Made by a program: the position numbers and the translations under genes. Shown one piece after another: positions 53,426 through 64,000 of a stretch of DNA of 64,000 nt. Every line of letters begins with the position of its first letter. The first letter of the stretch is position 1. The stretch is from positions 30,840,590-30,904,589 of the forward strand of contig NC_084591.1 of NCBI RefSeq assembly GCF_033807715.1, in the 5' to 3' direction. The DNA comes from Cololabis saira. Its lineage: Eukaryota; Chordata; Actinopteri; Beloniformes; Belonidae. The notes under the pieces are model-generated. The model was given only the letters and a program-made list of their open reading frames with translations, was not told the origin of the DNA and ran no database searches.

Positions 53426-54840
53426 CATGTAAACCCTCTTGATTTACATTAATGAAGACTTTTCTTGATTCTAGAGTTTGACAACAAGTTGTTTACCTTC
53501 TGCACAGTATTGTTGAAGTCTGCTGATGATCTGACAGGGTTTTCAACAAGGACATGTCTCTTGGATAATTCACATTTCTTGTCTTTTGTGGTCTTCCAGA
53601 CGTTGAGTTCACCAGTGCTTTATCTTCTTAAGAATGTGTTGATTTGTCCACACATAAGCTTTTTGCTGTCTTATAGGTTTAATCTACTTGTGACCTCCCT
53701 CACATTGAGATCTTCTTGGACTATTACTGGTTCCAATCAAAAAGCTGCCAATGATAACTTGGCTCCTGAAATCAATTCCAAACCTTTGATCATTTTAATT
53801 TGTGTTAAAGTAAAGAAGGCATAGACTTCACCTACACACTTACTGTAGGTACATTACCCTTTTGAGTCCCTGAATATGGAGGTACTTTGCTTGAAATGAC
53901 TGTAATTCCGACATTGTAAATGCTATATTTTTGTGAAACCTCTTAAATTAAAGCTGAAAATCTACATAATAATTAGATCTTGATTATTTTATTTTAAATC
54001 TATGGTGTGTGTTGTGAATTGTGTATAAAAGCAAAGTCATAAAAACTGACTTTGCCCAAATACTTCTGGATATATCTGCATATTTAGGACTAGAACTTTT
54101 TATTCCTGACATTGATAAAGAAATTAAATATATAAAAAATTGTCAGCTGTGGGGTAAAGTCATAACTTTTTTTTAAAAAAAGGCTATGAATTAAGAATGT
54201 TAAAAGTGATCACAGTATATATTTTTTTTTAATTATTAAAAAATGTATGTTATGCATATGTTCTTAATCTTTGTTGCCATAAGTTTCTTTCTCAGTTACA
54301 ATTCAGGCTCAGTGGCGTAAAGATATAGAGAAACTACTGAAATTGCATTACTGCATCAGACATCTCCTTTGTAACACTTTTGGGTCTTGAAATGAAAACA
54401 GTTACTGTAATATCACAGCATGTCTTGTTGCCCTATCAGTTGTTTTATAATTATTAATATGTTCCCGTTTTGTTTTTGTGTCTTGTACGTTCAGTTAGTC
54501 TGTAACTTTGTGTTTTGCTGCTGCCTACCTAAAACAGGTCTCTGTTGTAAATGAGACCCTGGGTCTCAATGAGATTTTACCTGTATAAATTAAAGTTATA
54601 AATAATAATAAAATAAAACAGGTGATTATTTCATTGTATTCTAGTTTAAAAGACAAATAAATACATTTTTTCGCAATGACTTTCCCTGCTGCACAATACA
54701 ATTAATACATTTTCAGATGAATATCTTTGAATTTTATTGTCATTTGAAAGAAAACAGTGCAACTGGTTCATTCTGATGCTATAAAAATCTTAATTACTGT
54801 ATGGTCTCTAGAATCAGCATTTAAAAAGTTTGCTGTAATA
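53426..54840. other. AT-rich spacer downstream of the titin-like gene, no gene seen
   Basis: The frame at 53465-53824 has no domain. A retroelement-like end (GTCTCTGTTGTAAATGAGACC with a TAATAATAAAATAAAA tail) lies near 54537-54620. Confidence 0.45.
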
Positions 54841-55063
54841 ACTTGATAATATAGAGGCTTTTTATTTAGTTATCAAACACAATATCACAAATCTTTCACT
54901 GACTGAGAAAATACATTTAATAACACAATACGTTTAACTTAATCCACAAATATTTAGAACTAAATTAACACTTCAAAGGAGAAACAACAAAGGCATTGCA
55001 GATCAGAAGTGATCTTCTCAAAAAAATAGATGATGGTTCTTGCAATAATGACAAGGAAACAGC
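54841..55063 (-). terminator. 3' UTR and polyadenylation signal of the titin-like gene
   Basis: A minus-strand AATAAA (54866-54861) lies about 200 bp past the stop codon at 55064, giving a short 3' UTR. Confidence 0.5.
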
Positions 55064-58000
55064 CTAGGCTCCTTGGTTCGTCTCCCAGTCTGTTGTATCT
55101 GGAATAGGACAGTAAGAATTATTTATAAATAACATGCAGAATTATATGCAGGTGAGATAAAATACAAAATATTTGTATACCTGTCATTTTGGCCCCCTCT
55201 TGGGTCTCGGCTGGAACCCCAGTGCCATATTCATTTACACCAGTGACTCTAAAGAAGTAGATTCTTCCCTCTTCCAGGTCAGACACCTTGTAGGAGGACC
55301 GGCGGCATTTGTCCGTGAGCCTTGTCCACCCCTTTCTGCTGATGTCACGTATGTCAACAAGATAGTGCTTCACCGCGGCTCCTCCCTCGTTCTCTGGGAT
55401 GTCCCAGGTGACCGTGGCAGAGTTCTTGGTCACATCTTTGACAGTTATGTGAGAGGGGGGACCAGGTGAATCCAAAACCCTCACATTTAGGGTTAAAGAT
55501 GCAGATCCAGCATCATTTTGCAGTTTAATTGTGTATTTTCCAGAATCATCACGTGTTGCTTGCTCCACTGTGATGGAGCTGACAGTCCTGCTAGTGTTGA
55601 TAATTCCTCGGACCCTAAGGTCTACGTCTGCTTTCTCCCATGACACAGTGGGAGTGGGTTTGCCTGCAAAAGGCACGGTCAAAGTAAAGGAGCTGTTATC
55701 TTTAACAAGCAGGGTCTTCCTCATCTCAGGGGAAATGTCAAACCTTGGCTTCTCCTCTCTCTCCATGGCAACTTCAGGATCAGTTTCAGGGCTGGGCTCA
55801 CTGATACCGACCTTATTCATGGAGATCACTCTGAAGACATACTCTGCCCCTGTTATGAGTCCATTTACTGTAAACTCTGTCTTATCTGTGTTATGAACAC
55901 CAATTGTCCAGTCTCCCGCGGGTAATTTTTTTAATTCAACTTTGTAACCTGTAACTGGTGCTCCACCATCAAACAGTGGCTTGTTCCATGTCAGAGTGAT
56001 GGAAGACCGAGTTGAATCATTTACAGATGGCTTTGCTGGAGGAGACGGTAGAAATTTTGGATCCTCAGCCAGCGTTAGGGGGCATGGTGGACTGGGTTCA
56101 CTTAGACCACCAGCATTTTCAGCGAAAACTCTGAATTCATACTCGCATCCCTCATGCAAGCAGGAGGCTTTGACTCGGAGGTCATAGACTGTTTTTTTAT
56201 TGACCCTGACCCAACGGACACCCTGCTTCTCCCTTTTCTCTACAATGTAACCACTGATGCGACTGCCACCATCAGAAGCAGGCCTCTTCCAACAGATAGT
56301 CATGGCGTCACTGGTAGCACTTGTAACCTCAACATCTGTGGGAGGAGAGGGGGATGTGTAGGGATCTAGCGCCTTGATTGGTTCACTTTCCAAAATCTCA
56401 CCCTCCCCATATTTGTTCACTGCCTTCACCCTAAAAAGGTATTCATTTCCTCTGACCAGCTTCGTTATCTTACAAGTAGTTGTCAGTATATCCCCATACA
56501 CAAGGGTCCAGGCAACACGACTTGTTTCACACTTCTCAACAATGTAGTACATGATCTCAGAACCACCTGTCTCATGAGGAGCTCCCCAGGACAGGGTGCA
56601 TTTTTCTGCTGACAGCCCAGACACTTCCAGAGGTCCACCAGGAGGACCTGGCCTGTCCAGCACCTTACAGGTGACACACTTAGATATTGTACCACCTGTG
56701 TTCTGCAGGGTCAGAGTATACTGTCCAGAGTCTTTCCTAACAGTCTCTCTGATAACAAGGGAGGTGCATGCTTTTGCTGCAGTTATCTCAACCCTTCCCT
56801 TGCTGCCAATATTTCTTCCATTTTTTGACCAAAAAACTGTTGGGTTAGGGCGGCCTGAGATGGAAGCATCTATTTTAATGAGGTCTCCTGCTTTGACAAC
56901 CAAAACCTGTCTAAACTTGTCATCCATGATCATTTTGGGCGGCTCCACATCATGTTGCACTGTAACCAGTCCAGTGGTTTCAGAAGGTGCACTTAAGAGC
57001 TCAGCTGCATTCTTTGCTACAACACGAAAGTCATACTGTTCACCCTCCGTGAGGCAGGTCACTTCCAAGAAGGTGTCCTGTAAATTTGTGAAGTTGCACT
57101 TCAGCCAGCAGCTATCTGGTAGTTCTTTGCGCTCAACAATGTACCCAGTTATTTTGGCTCCGCCATCATATTCTGGTTTTACCCATGAGAGTGAAACCGA
57201 AGTATTAGTTATATTGGTGACTGTGAGGTTGCCCGGGGGGTCACACTGGTCCCTTGCTGCTACAGGTTCAGACGGATTGCTCCATGGTCCAACACCTGCC
57301 ATATTCTCAGCACAGACCCGGAACTCATATATCAGACCCTGTTCAACACTTGTAACCTTGTATTGGTTCTCTGTCACCGGGTTTCTGTTTAGTTTTGTCC
57401 ACAAAATACTGCTTTGATCTTTGCTTTCAATATGATAACCCACAATAGGGCTCCCACCATCACTTTCTGGTTTGCTCCACGTAATGACCACTGCAGACTT
57501 TGAGGCCTGTATAATATAAACATTTGTTGGTGGAAAAGGTGGTTTGAAAGGATACTGGGCAACAACGGATTCGGTTTCCACAAACTGGCTCTTCCCATAA
57601 CGATTCTCTGCAGCAACACGAAACTGATATTCAGTGCCCTGGGTCAATCGGTTGATTTTGATGGATAATCTTGCCACTGTAGCTGAAACAGTATGCCATA
57701 TTATGCTGCTTGTATCTCTTTTCTCTACAACATAATTAGTGATTTCACACCCCCCAGTGTGAAGTGGGGGTTGCCATGACAGAGAGACAAAGTCAGCACT
57801 CAAATCATCCACACTGAGGTCAGTTGGTGGTCCAGGTCTTTCAAAAACATTCACAAAGATTTCAGCTGATGCCGTTCCAACAGAGTTGGTCATAGTCACT
57901 TCATACACGCCGATATCAGTCCTGGCTGCATCCTTGACAGTCAGTTGAGATACTGAGTCAGATGTCTGTACATTTACCCTGCTTGTCTCTTTCAGTAGTT

Positions 58001-61000
58001 TACCCTCTTTTTTCCAAACTACTGTAGGTAGTGGCAGACCCTTGACTGGAACATCAATCTTCAAATCATTCCCTGCCTTCACACTGAACGTGTTGGACAG
58101 AAGAGTAATGACAGGCTCCGAACTTGTATCCATAACTATAACAGGTGCCAACAGGGACTTTGGTTCACTCTTCCCTTTTTCATTGACAGCACTCACTCTG
58201 AAGAAATACTCATTTCCTTTAGTCAGCCCATCAATAGTCATCTCCAGTACCTTACTCTCTGAATATTTTGTCCATGTTTCATCACCCTTGGCTTGCATTT
58301 CTACAATGTAACGTGAGATTTTGCTTCCTCCATCATGAGCAGGCTTCTCCCAAGTAAGTCTTGCATTATTGGAAGTGACATTACAAAGTGTGATTTTACC
58401 AGGAGGTGGGGGAGCCTCAGAGACTTTGACAGGCTCCATGGTCTCTACTGGTACTCCAGTGCCAAACTCATTTACAGCCAGGACACGGAAGTAATAGAAG
58501 CATCCTTCCTGTACATTTTCAATCTTATATGAAGTCCTCATACAGTTGCTACAGACGCTTGTGAATGCCTTCCTGGACTCTTCTCGCTTTTCCACAATGT
58601 AGTGTGAAATATTTGATCCTCCATCAATAAGGGGTGATTCCCAGGAGATGGACACAGAGTCCCTCTTTACATCTTTTACTTCTAAATTTGTTGGTGCACT
58701 GGGAGAATCCATCACTCTAACATTGATGAATGCTGATTTGGAGCCACTACAGTTCTCAGCAGTCAACACATACTTTCCACAATCATTTCTGTTAACATTT
58801 TCTATCAGTAAGACGGTATAGGAGCTTGTTACCTCAATTTGGGCACCCTCACTTAGACAGCCACCTTCCTTTGACCATTTAACTATTGGGTCTGGCCTTC
58901 CCCTGATGGTGACAAAGAGACGTAGGGTTGAGCAGGCTCTAACATTAATGATTTTCCTTAAGGAACTTTCCAGCTCAATCTCAGGTGCCTCAACTTTCTC
59001 AGTCGGTATCACAGATCCAGGCAGATCCACATGTTCTCCGACTCCAGCCCCATTTATTGCACGTATACGAAAACTGTACTCTGCATTTTCCGTTAGTCCT
59101 TTGACGGTGTAGTTTGTGTCTTTTACACCTGTGCTAGGTGTGCATGTAATCCATTCATCTTGTGTGGCTCCTTTCATCTCAACTACAAATCCACAGATGG
59201 CTGCTCCACCATCATAGATGGGTTTTGACCAAGTCAATGACGTGGTACTACTGGAGTAGTCTGTCACTTTGGGGTTGGTGGGTGGACCAGGGGGGTAAAC
59301 AGCTTCACATACTTTTATATACTCACTCGGTTCACTGGGTGCTCCCACACCAGCTGCATTTTCTGCAAGGACTCTAAACTGATAATAATGTCCATTTGTG
59401 AGCCCTGTGCATCGGAATCGCAAATCATTAAGCCTTCGTTTGTTGCATTTCGTCCATCTGATACCATCTTTGTCACATTTCTCCAGGATGTAGCCATCAA
59501 TTTCTGAGCCCCCATCACTCTCAGGCCTTTCCCATGTTAGCAGTACAGAGTCATCAGTCACAGCACCGGCTGTAGGAGTAGACGGCGCGCTAGGTGTTGT
59601 GAAAGGATTTTGTGCAATGAAGGGCTCTGATTCAAGAAAGTCACCAACACCAAATCTATTCACGGCAGCAATTCTGAATATGTATTCTTTGCCAGGCCCC
59701 AGTTTTGACACTTTGTAACTCATGGCTTCAATGTTAGAATCTACCCCTGTCCATGTAACACGGCTGGTCTCCCTTTTTTCAATAACAAAGTGGGTGACAG
59801 GGGCACCACCATCATTTAGAGGAGGGTTCCAGTGAAGATGACACTTCTCTGCACTCACAACTTTCACCTTTAGATCTCCATCAGGAGGACCAGGTCTGTC
59901 TAATACTTTCACATTAACTGGAATAGATATACTTCCACCAATGTTGGTGAGGCTTAACACAAAGCGTCCTCCATCTACACGTGTGCAGTCCCTGACAGTG
60001 AGCGTTGTATGGGTGAGGGTGTTTTTGAACTCCATTCTTGGTGTAACTTTGTCAATCTCCCTTCCGTCTTTCATCCATATCACTTCTGGAAGAGGTTTCC
60101 CAAAGTAATCGGCATCAATAATAAACGTCTCCCCAGACTGAACAGCAGTAGTAATCTTGTACTTAGGGTCAATGACAGCAGTGGGTGCTTCAATCACATC
60201 TTGAGCCAGGATGATTACACCTTCAGAGGGTGTACTCCAAACACCAGCACCATTCTTCGCGGTTACCCTAAACTCATACCTTTGCCCCTCTGTCAGCCCT
60301 GTGACCGGGAATAGATTCTCAATAACATTAGTGAAATTTGCCTTCATCCATCTGCCATCTGGGAGCTCCTTCTTTTCAACAACATACCCTGTAATACTAC
60401 TTCCACCATCATACTTGGGTTTTTCCCATTGGAGTGTAATGGTCTCTCTGGTTACAACGACAGCTTCAGGTCTACCAGGGGGATCACAGCGGTCTCTTGC
60501 CACATAGCATTCAGATGTTTTACTAGACGGACTGAGTCCAGCAATATTTTCAGCAAAGACTCTGAATTCATACTCAATGCCTTCCTCCAAGCCGCTTGTT
60601 TTGAAGCGAGTATCAGTTATAACAAACTTGTTTAGTTTGGTCCATAAAATACTGTTCTTCTCTTTACGTTCAAGGTGATACCCAGTGATGGGGCTGCCTC
60701 CGTCTTTGACTGGAGGCTCCCACTCAACCACCATGCTGTATTTTGTCACAGTAGACACCCAGGGGGTACCAGGAGCAGCAGGCACACTGAATGGATATTG
60801 TGCCATTACAGCTGGAGAGGTGATTGCAGAACTTTTTCCATACCTATTTTCCGCAAACAGTCTGAATTGGTATTCACTTCCTGTCTTCAGCTTGGTAACC
60901 TTGATTGTGGTTCTCACCGTTGTTGCTGACACAATCTGCCAATCTGTGCTTGTAGTTTCCCGTTTCTCAACTACGTAGTTGTCTAGCTGACAGCCACCTG

Positions 61001-62749
61001 TATATTCGGGTGGCTCCCATGAGATGATGGCATAGTCAGAACTAATCTCATCGATCCTCACAGGCCCTTTGGGTGGATCTGGCTTTTCAAGAACAACCAC
61101 GGTGACTTCTCCAGTGAATTTTCCAGCATCGTTACTTGCTGTGACAGAGTACTGACCAGAGTGGTCCCTTGCAGCATGTCTGATATGAAGGACAGTTAAT
61201 GACGCTTTAGTTAAAATCTCTAGTCTTGATGTCTCTTTAACTGCCTGACCATCTCTTCTCCATTCAATCTTTGGTGTTGGGTGCCCAGCCACAGGGATCT
61301 CTACTTTCAGATCTTGGCCATTCTTTACCGTGAATGTGGTAAAAGTTATCTGCAGTTCAGGCTTGACAGCATTTTCTTTTTTTGTAGCAGAGGCGGTCTG
61401 GACTTGGAGCTGGTTTCCTTGATCTTCTGCAGAAGAAGGCTGACCTGGGTTGGAGAAGTATAAGTATTAAATAAAGTATGTCTTTTGAAAAAAGAAAATC
61501 CCTTCAGAAAGACAATCTGAATGTCAAACACACAATATTCATTTTGAAATACGGATGTATTATTTCACTGCCAGTGAGAGCAATGGTCAGCTCTCTTTGT
61601 AAAGTAAAGAGAACATTTGTAGAGAGAAAGGTCAACATTAACAAAGGTGGAAACAAGAATTCATTTTTGGTGTTGATTGGGACCACTTTTCTAACAATGT
61701 TCAAATATAGCATGTGCGTGCGTGCGTGTGCACTCTTTTATGGAGTATCTGAGCATTTCATCTGTCAAAAAATGTCATAAATAAATATGTCAAAAGCATA
61801 ACATTTCTTAGGGATTTGAAAATACAATTTTGACAGTAATATAAATTGTATGACTACCATTTGAATCAAGGTACTGTTAATATATATAACAAAAGGCTTT
61901 ACAAATGTATAGAATAGAATATAAATGCTTTATTTATCCCATGTGGTGCAAAAAGCTAGGATGAAAAATGTAATATGGAAAAAACAAGTTTGAGATATGT
62001 ACGGACAAATATCTGTACAAATATAAATAGCTGTAACAATCTATGGTCTTACACTGTCACACTTACACATATGACTAACGTGTACATGATTTTATGTGTA
62101 GAAAATACTGTAATGTTAATTTAAAATATCTATTAGTGGGTGAGTGCCCAGGATACCTTGGACAAAAGGTCTGGAGGATGATGAAGCAGCTGCTGTGAGC
62201 TCTGCATCAGACTCCTGTGTCGTGTTTCTATTTGGAGCTTGAGCGTTTGGTCCCGCTTCATCTTCCACCTACAATAGGGAATGGGTAAAAGAAAAATGAA
62301 AGCGAAACGTGTTCCCTTTGAGAAATCAAAGGCAAGCCAACACAAAATGTTTTCCTTTTTTTCTTGTTCTAAGCAGAAATTCCACATTAAATGGTGTAAT
62401 CCATAGCCCCTTTACAACTGTGTTTGGGGAAACTTTCCAACATGTTTGGAAGCCATCTGATTGTTGGTAACAGCAACACTTGACAGTGCTAAAAATAGAT
62501 TTAAGATCCTGCAGAGCTGACTGCTATCTGCTTTGCCAAACACAGGAATGTATATTATTATCTTACTCTCAAAGTTCTAATTAAATAGTTCACTTTAAGA
62601 AATCATCAAAAGGAACAATCAATAAAATAAAAAATAGTTATGACACTACCTGAAATTATTCTATACTATGCTACAATACATTTGAAGACACAAAATGTCA
62701 AGTAACCAATGTCAAGCTCAGCTTTACTTACAGTTCTGGTTGTCTCCAT
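55064..62749 (-). CDS. Stand-alone titin A-band (C-zone)-like protein, 4 exons, complete
   Basis: Exons: 62749-62732, 62268-62157, 61444-55181, 55098-55064, all GT-AG and in frame. Total 6,429 nt, 2,142 aa. The 6,264-nt third exon carries every domain. The N-terminus (METTRT, then an acidic/Ser-rich linker to about residue 71) has no signal peptide or membrane segment. Six Ig and 15 FN3 domains follow in the order Ig-FFF-Ig-FFF-Ig-FF, Ig-FFF-Ig-FFF-Ig-F, then an 11-residue end DTTDWETNQGA. This is the 11-domain super-repeat of the titin C-zone, the thick-filament segment that contacts myosin and MyBP-C. FN3 hallmarks such as DGGSPITGYHLERK, YEFRVFAENIAG and ALTWxxP-type strands recur. Kinase, PEVK, Z-disc and M-band parts are absent. 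A sarcomeric thick-filament role is inferred. I know no named gene with this exact layout; igfn1 or myosin-binding proteins fit the domain order less well. Confidence 0.88.
62489..62498. promoter_or_regulatory. MEF2 site in intron 1 of the titin-like gene
   Basis: CTAAAAATAG is a perfect match to the MEF2 consensus YTAWWWWTAR. It lies 234 bp downstream of the exon 1 donor, consistent with a muscle gene, but a match this short can arise by chance. Confidence 0.35.
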
Positions 62750-62970
62750 CCTCTTTTTCACTTGAATTTGGGATATATATCAAAGTCAAGCGCGCTCTCA
62801 AAATCCAGCTTGTTCATATAGTTTGCCAAGAAGCACAGAGGGAGATGAGTCCATGGGTGAGCCCCGAAACTTGTAAGTAGACACTCACAGCCCACTGCCT
62901 GCTTTATCTCCAACAGCATTGAATGACCAAAATAAACACTGAGCTGGGTTGGTCAGCTGCTCATTCTTTC
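62750..62970 (-). promoter_or_regulatory. Candidate promoter of the titin-like gene
   Basis: On the minus strand a TATA-like CTATATGAA lies near 62820-62812, about 65 bp upstream of the start codon. A CAGCTG E-box (62954-62959) lies further upstream. The transcription start is unknown and further 5' exons cannot be excluded. Confidence 0.35.
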
Positions 62971-63589
62971 AGAATTAGTTTAGCCCATGTGGGTCAACTA
63001 TGAAAAACTGGAAAGTTACTCAAGGGTTAGATATTGTGCCCCCACTATTATGTGAAATTAAAGGATCACATAACTTTACAAGTCAGTTGCCTTCTAATTA
63101 TATTTGAATATGTGTGTAGTCATGCTAGGGTATATAAGTGAGTTGTCCAGAGAAAAGCAATCAATATACTATTATATATAGGGTGTTTAAGTATAAGGTC
63201 CGAGTGGGACTAGGAGTTTCATGTCCAAGACCAGAGCACTTCTTTTCAACATGGTAATAACTGAAAAATTAATCAAACAAGTTCTTACAATTCTGTAGTT
63301 TGAGTTAGGAGTTGTATCCATATTTCTTTTTTTATAGTAGAGGAATGTTTCACTACAGCTGAAGTGTTTCTAAGTATGATCTTATTTTCAGTGGACTTTT
63401 CAGTGAACATGAGCATTAAACCCACTTTAGCTGGTGAGGTTTTGACAGTTCACTTCACATTGTTTAGTCTTGAGGAGCTTCTCTCACTTGCAATTTAAGT
63501 AGGCTTCATTGGGTAATGAATAGACATTTTAGACCTATCATTTAGATTGTAATAATATATTGAAGTTATTAAAGAACTTGCACTCCCCC
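62971..63589. other. Upstream flank of the titin-like gene, no gene seen
   Basis: AT-rich, without a recognisable frame. A plus-strand GGTATATAAG near 63129 has no coding sequence after it. Confidence 0.4.
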
Positions 63590-63599
63590 ATGACTTCAG

Positions 63600-63990
63600 C
63601 GCCCACACCCTTGGTGGGGTTGGCAAAAGGGCCTTTCTGTGTGGAGTTTGCATGTTCTCCCCATGTTCCCTTGGTAGCTAATGTGAGCTACCCTCACAAA
63701 AACATGCACACAGTCCTGGGCACATACACATACATGCCCCCTCTGGCCAGCCGGGGCGCCAGATGGGGTGGGGGAGATCTGGCCGGAATAACGTGATCCT
63801 TCCATGCACTACGTCCGGCCAGAGAAACCCCACCCTGTCTGGTGAAAAGAAGCGGCCTGCTCACTCCTCGGGTTAAGGAGGAGACTTGAGCTCAGTGCAG
63901 GGCCCTCCTGGGGTTGGTAGAGGATGGCAATGCCCAGGACTGACTTAGGTAGGAGCACGGGGTGGTAAAAATGAGAAAAAATCGGGGATA
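63600..63990 (+). mobile_element. Mosaic SINE-like repeat
   Basis: GGGCCTTTCTGTGTGGAGTT, CATGTTCTCCCC matches the SINE body seen at 31005. It is joined to another frequent fish repeat segment (CGGAATAACGTGATCCTTCC, then CCCCACCCTGTCTGGTGAAA). Non-coding. Confidence 0.6.
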
Positions 63991-64000
63991 AAAATATACA

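Noticed and set aside
56596..57417. 273-codon plus-strand open frame, plus other plus-strand frames over 55.1-61 kb
   Set aside because: Antisense shadows of the titin-like coding exon, with no domain of their own.

Overview
The window is vertebrate nuclear DNA, almost certainly from a ray-finned (teleost) fish. Every protein gene is split by GT-AG introns, many only 80-150 bp long. Repeats of fish type fill introns and spacers: hAT, PIF/Harbinger-like and mariner MITEs, tRNA-derived SINEs, several LINE families, and GT/CA/GAAA/AT microsatellites. The gene set (furin, man2a2, unc45a, rccd1, cib1) corresponds to human 15q26.1, but rearranged.

Layout. 1-8.2 kb: the 3' half of a furin gene (+), from the end of the catalytic domain to the cytoplasmic tail. 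9.4-9.75 kb: a 353-bp palindromic element between two convergent genes. 11.96-27.92 kb: a complete 22-coding-exon man2a2 (Golgi alpha-mannosidase IIx) on the minus strand, with repeat-filled introns and one candidate extra cassette exon. 28-34.7 kb: no coding gene, a likely man2a2 promoter and several repeats. 34.75-41.6 kb: complete unc45a (+, 19 exons). 42.37-46.46 kb: complete rccd1 (+, 8 exons). 46.78-49.61 kb: complete cib1 (-, 7 exons), convergent with rccd1. 49.8-53.4 kb: LINE debris with a nested hAT element. 55.06-62.75 kb: a complete four-exon gene (-) for a 2,142-residue protein made almost entirely of titin A-band Ig and FN3 domains. 62.8-64 kb: its upstream flank and a SINE-like repeat.

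I joined exons from splice sites, reading phase and recalled family sequence. Every joined coding sequence closes in frame: man2a2 1,152 aa, unc45a 940, rccd1 390, cib1 189, titin-like 2,142.

The most unusual item is the titin-like gene. Its 21 domains follow the order Ig-FFF-Ig-FFF-Ig-FF, then Ig-FFF-Ig-FFF-Ig-F. That is the 11-domain super-repeat of the titin C-zone, present once in full and once minus its last domain. It has its own short N-terminus and an 11-residue C-terminus, and no kinase, PEVK, Z-disc or M-band part. It looks like a stand-alone mini C-zone ruler away from a titin locus. The other genes are housekeeping genes of the secretory pathway (furin, man2a2), myosin folding (unc45a), chromatin/mitosis (rccd1) and calcium signalling (cib1), with no operon-like link. 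Transposons sit unusually close to several splice sites, notably in rccd1 intron 1 and cib1 intron 4.
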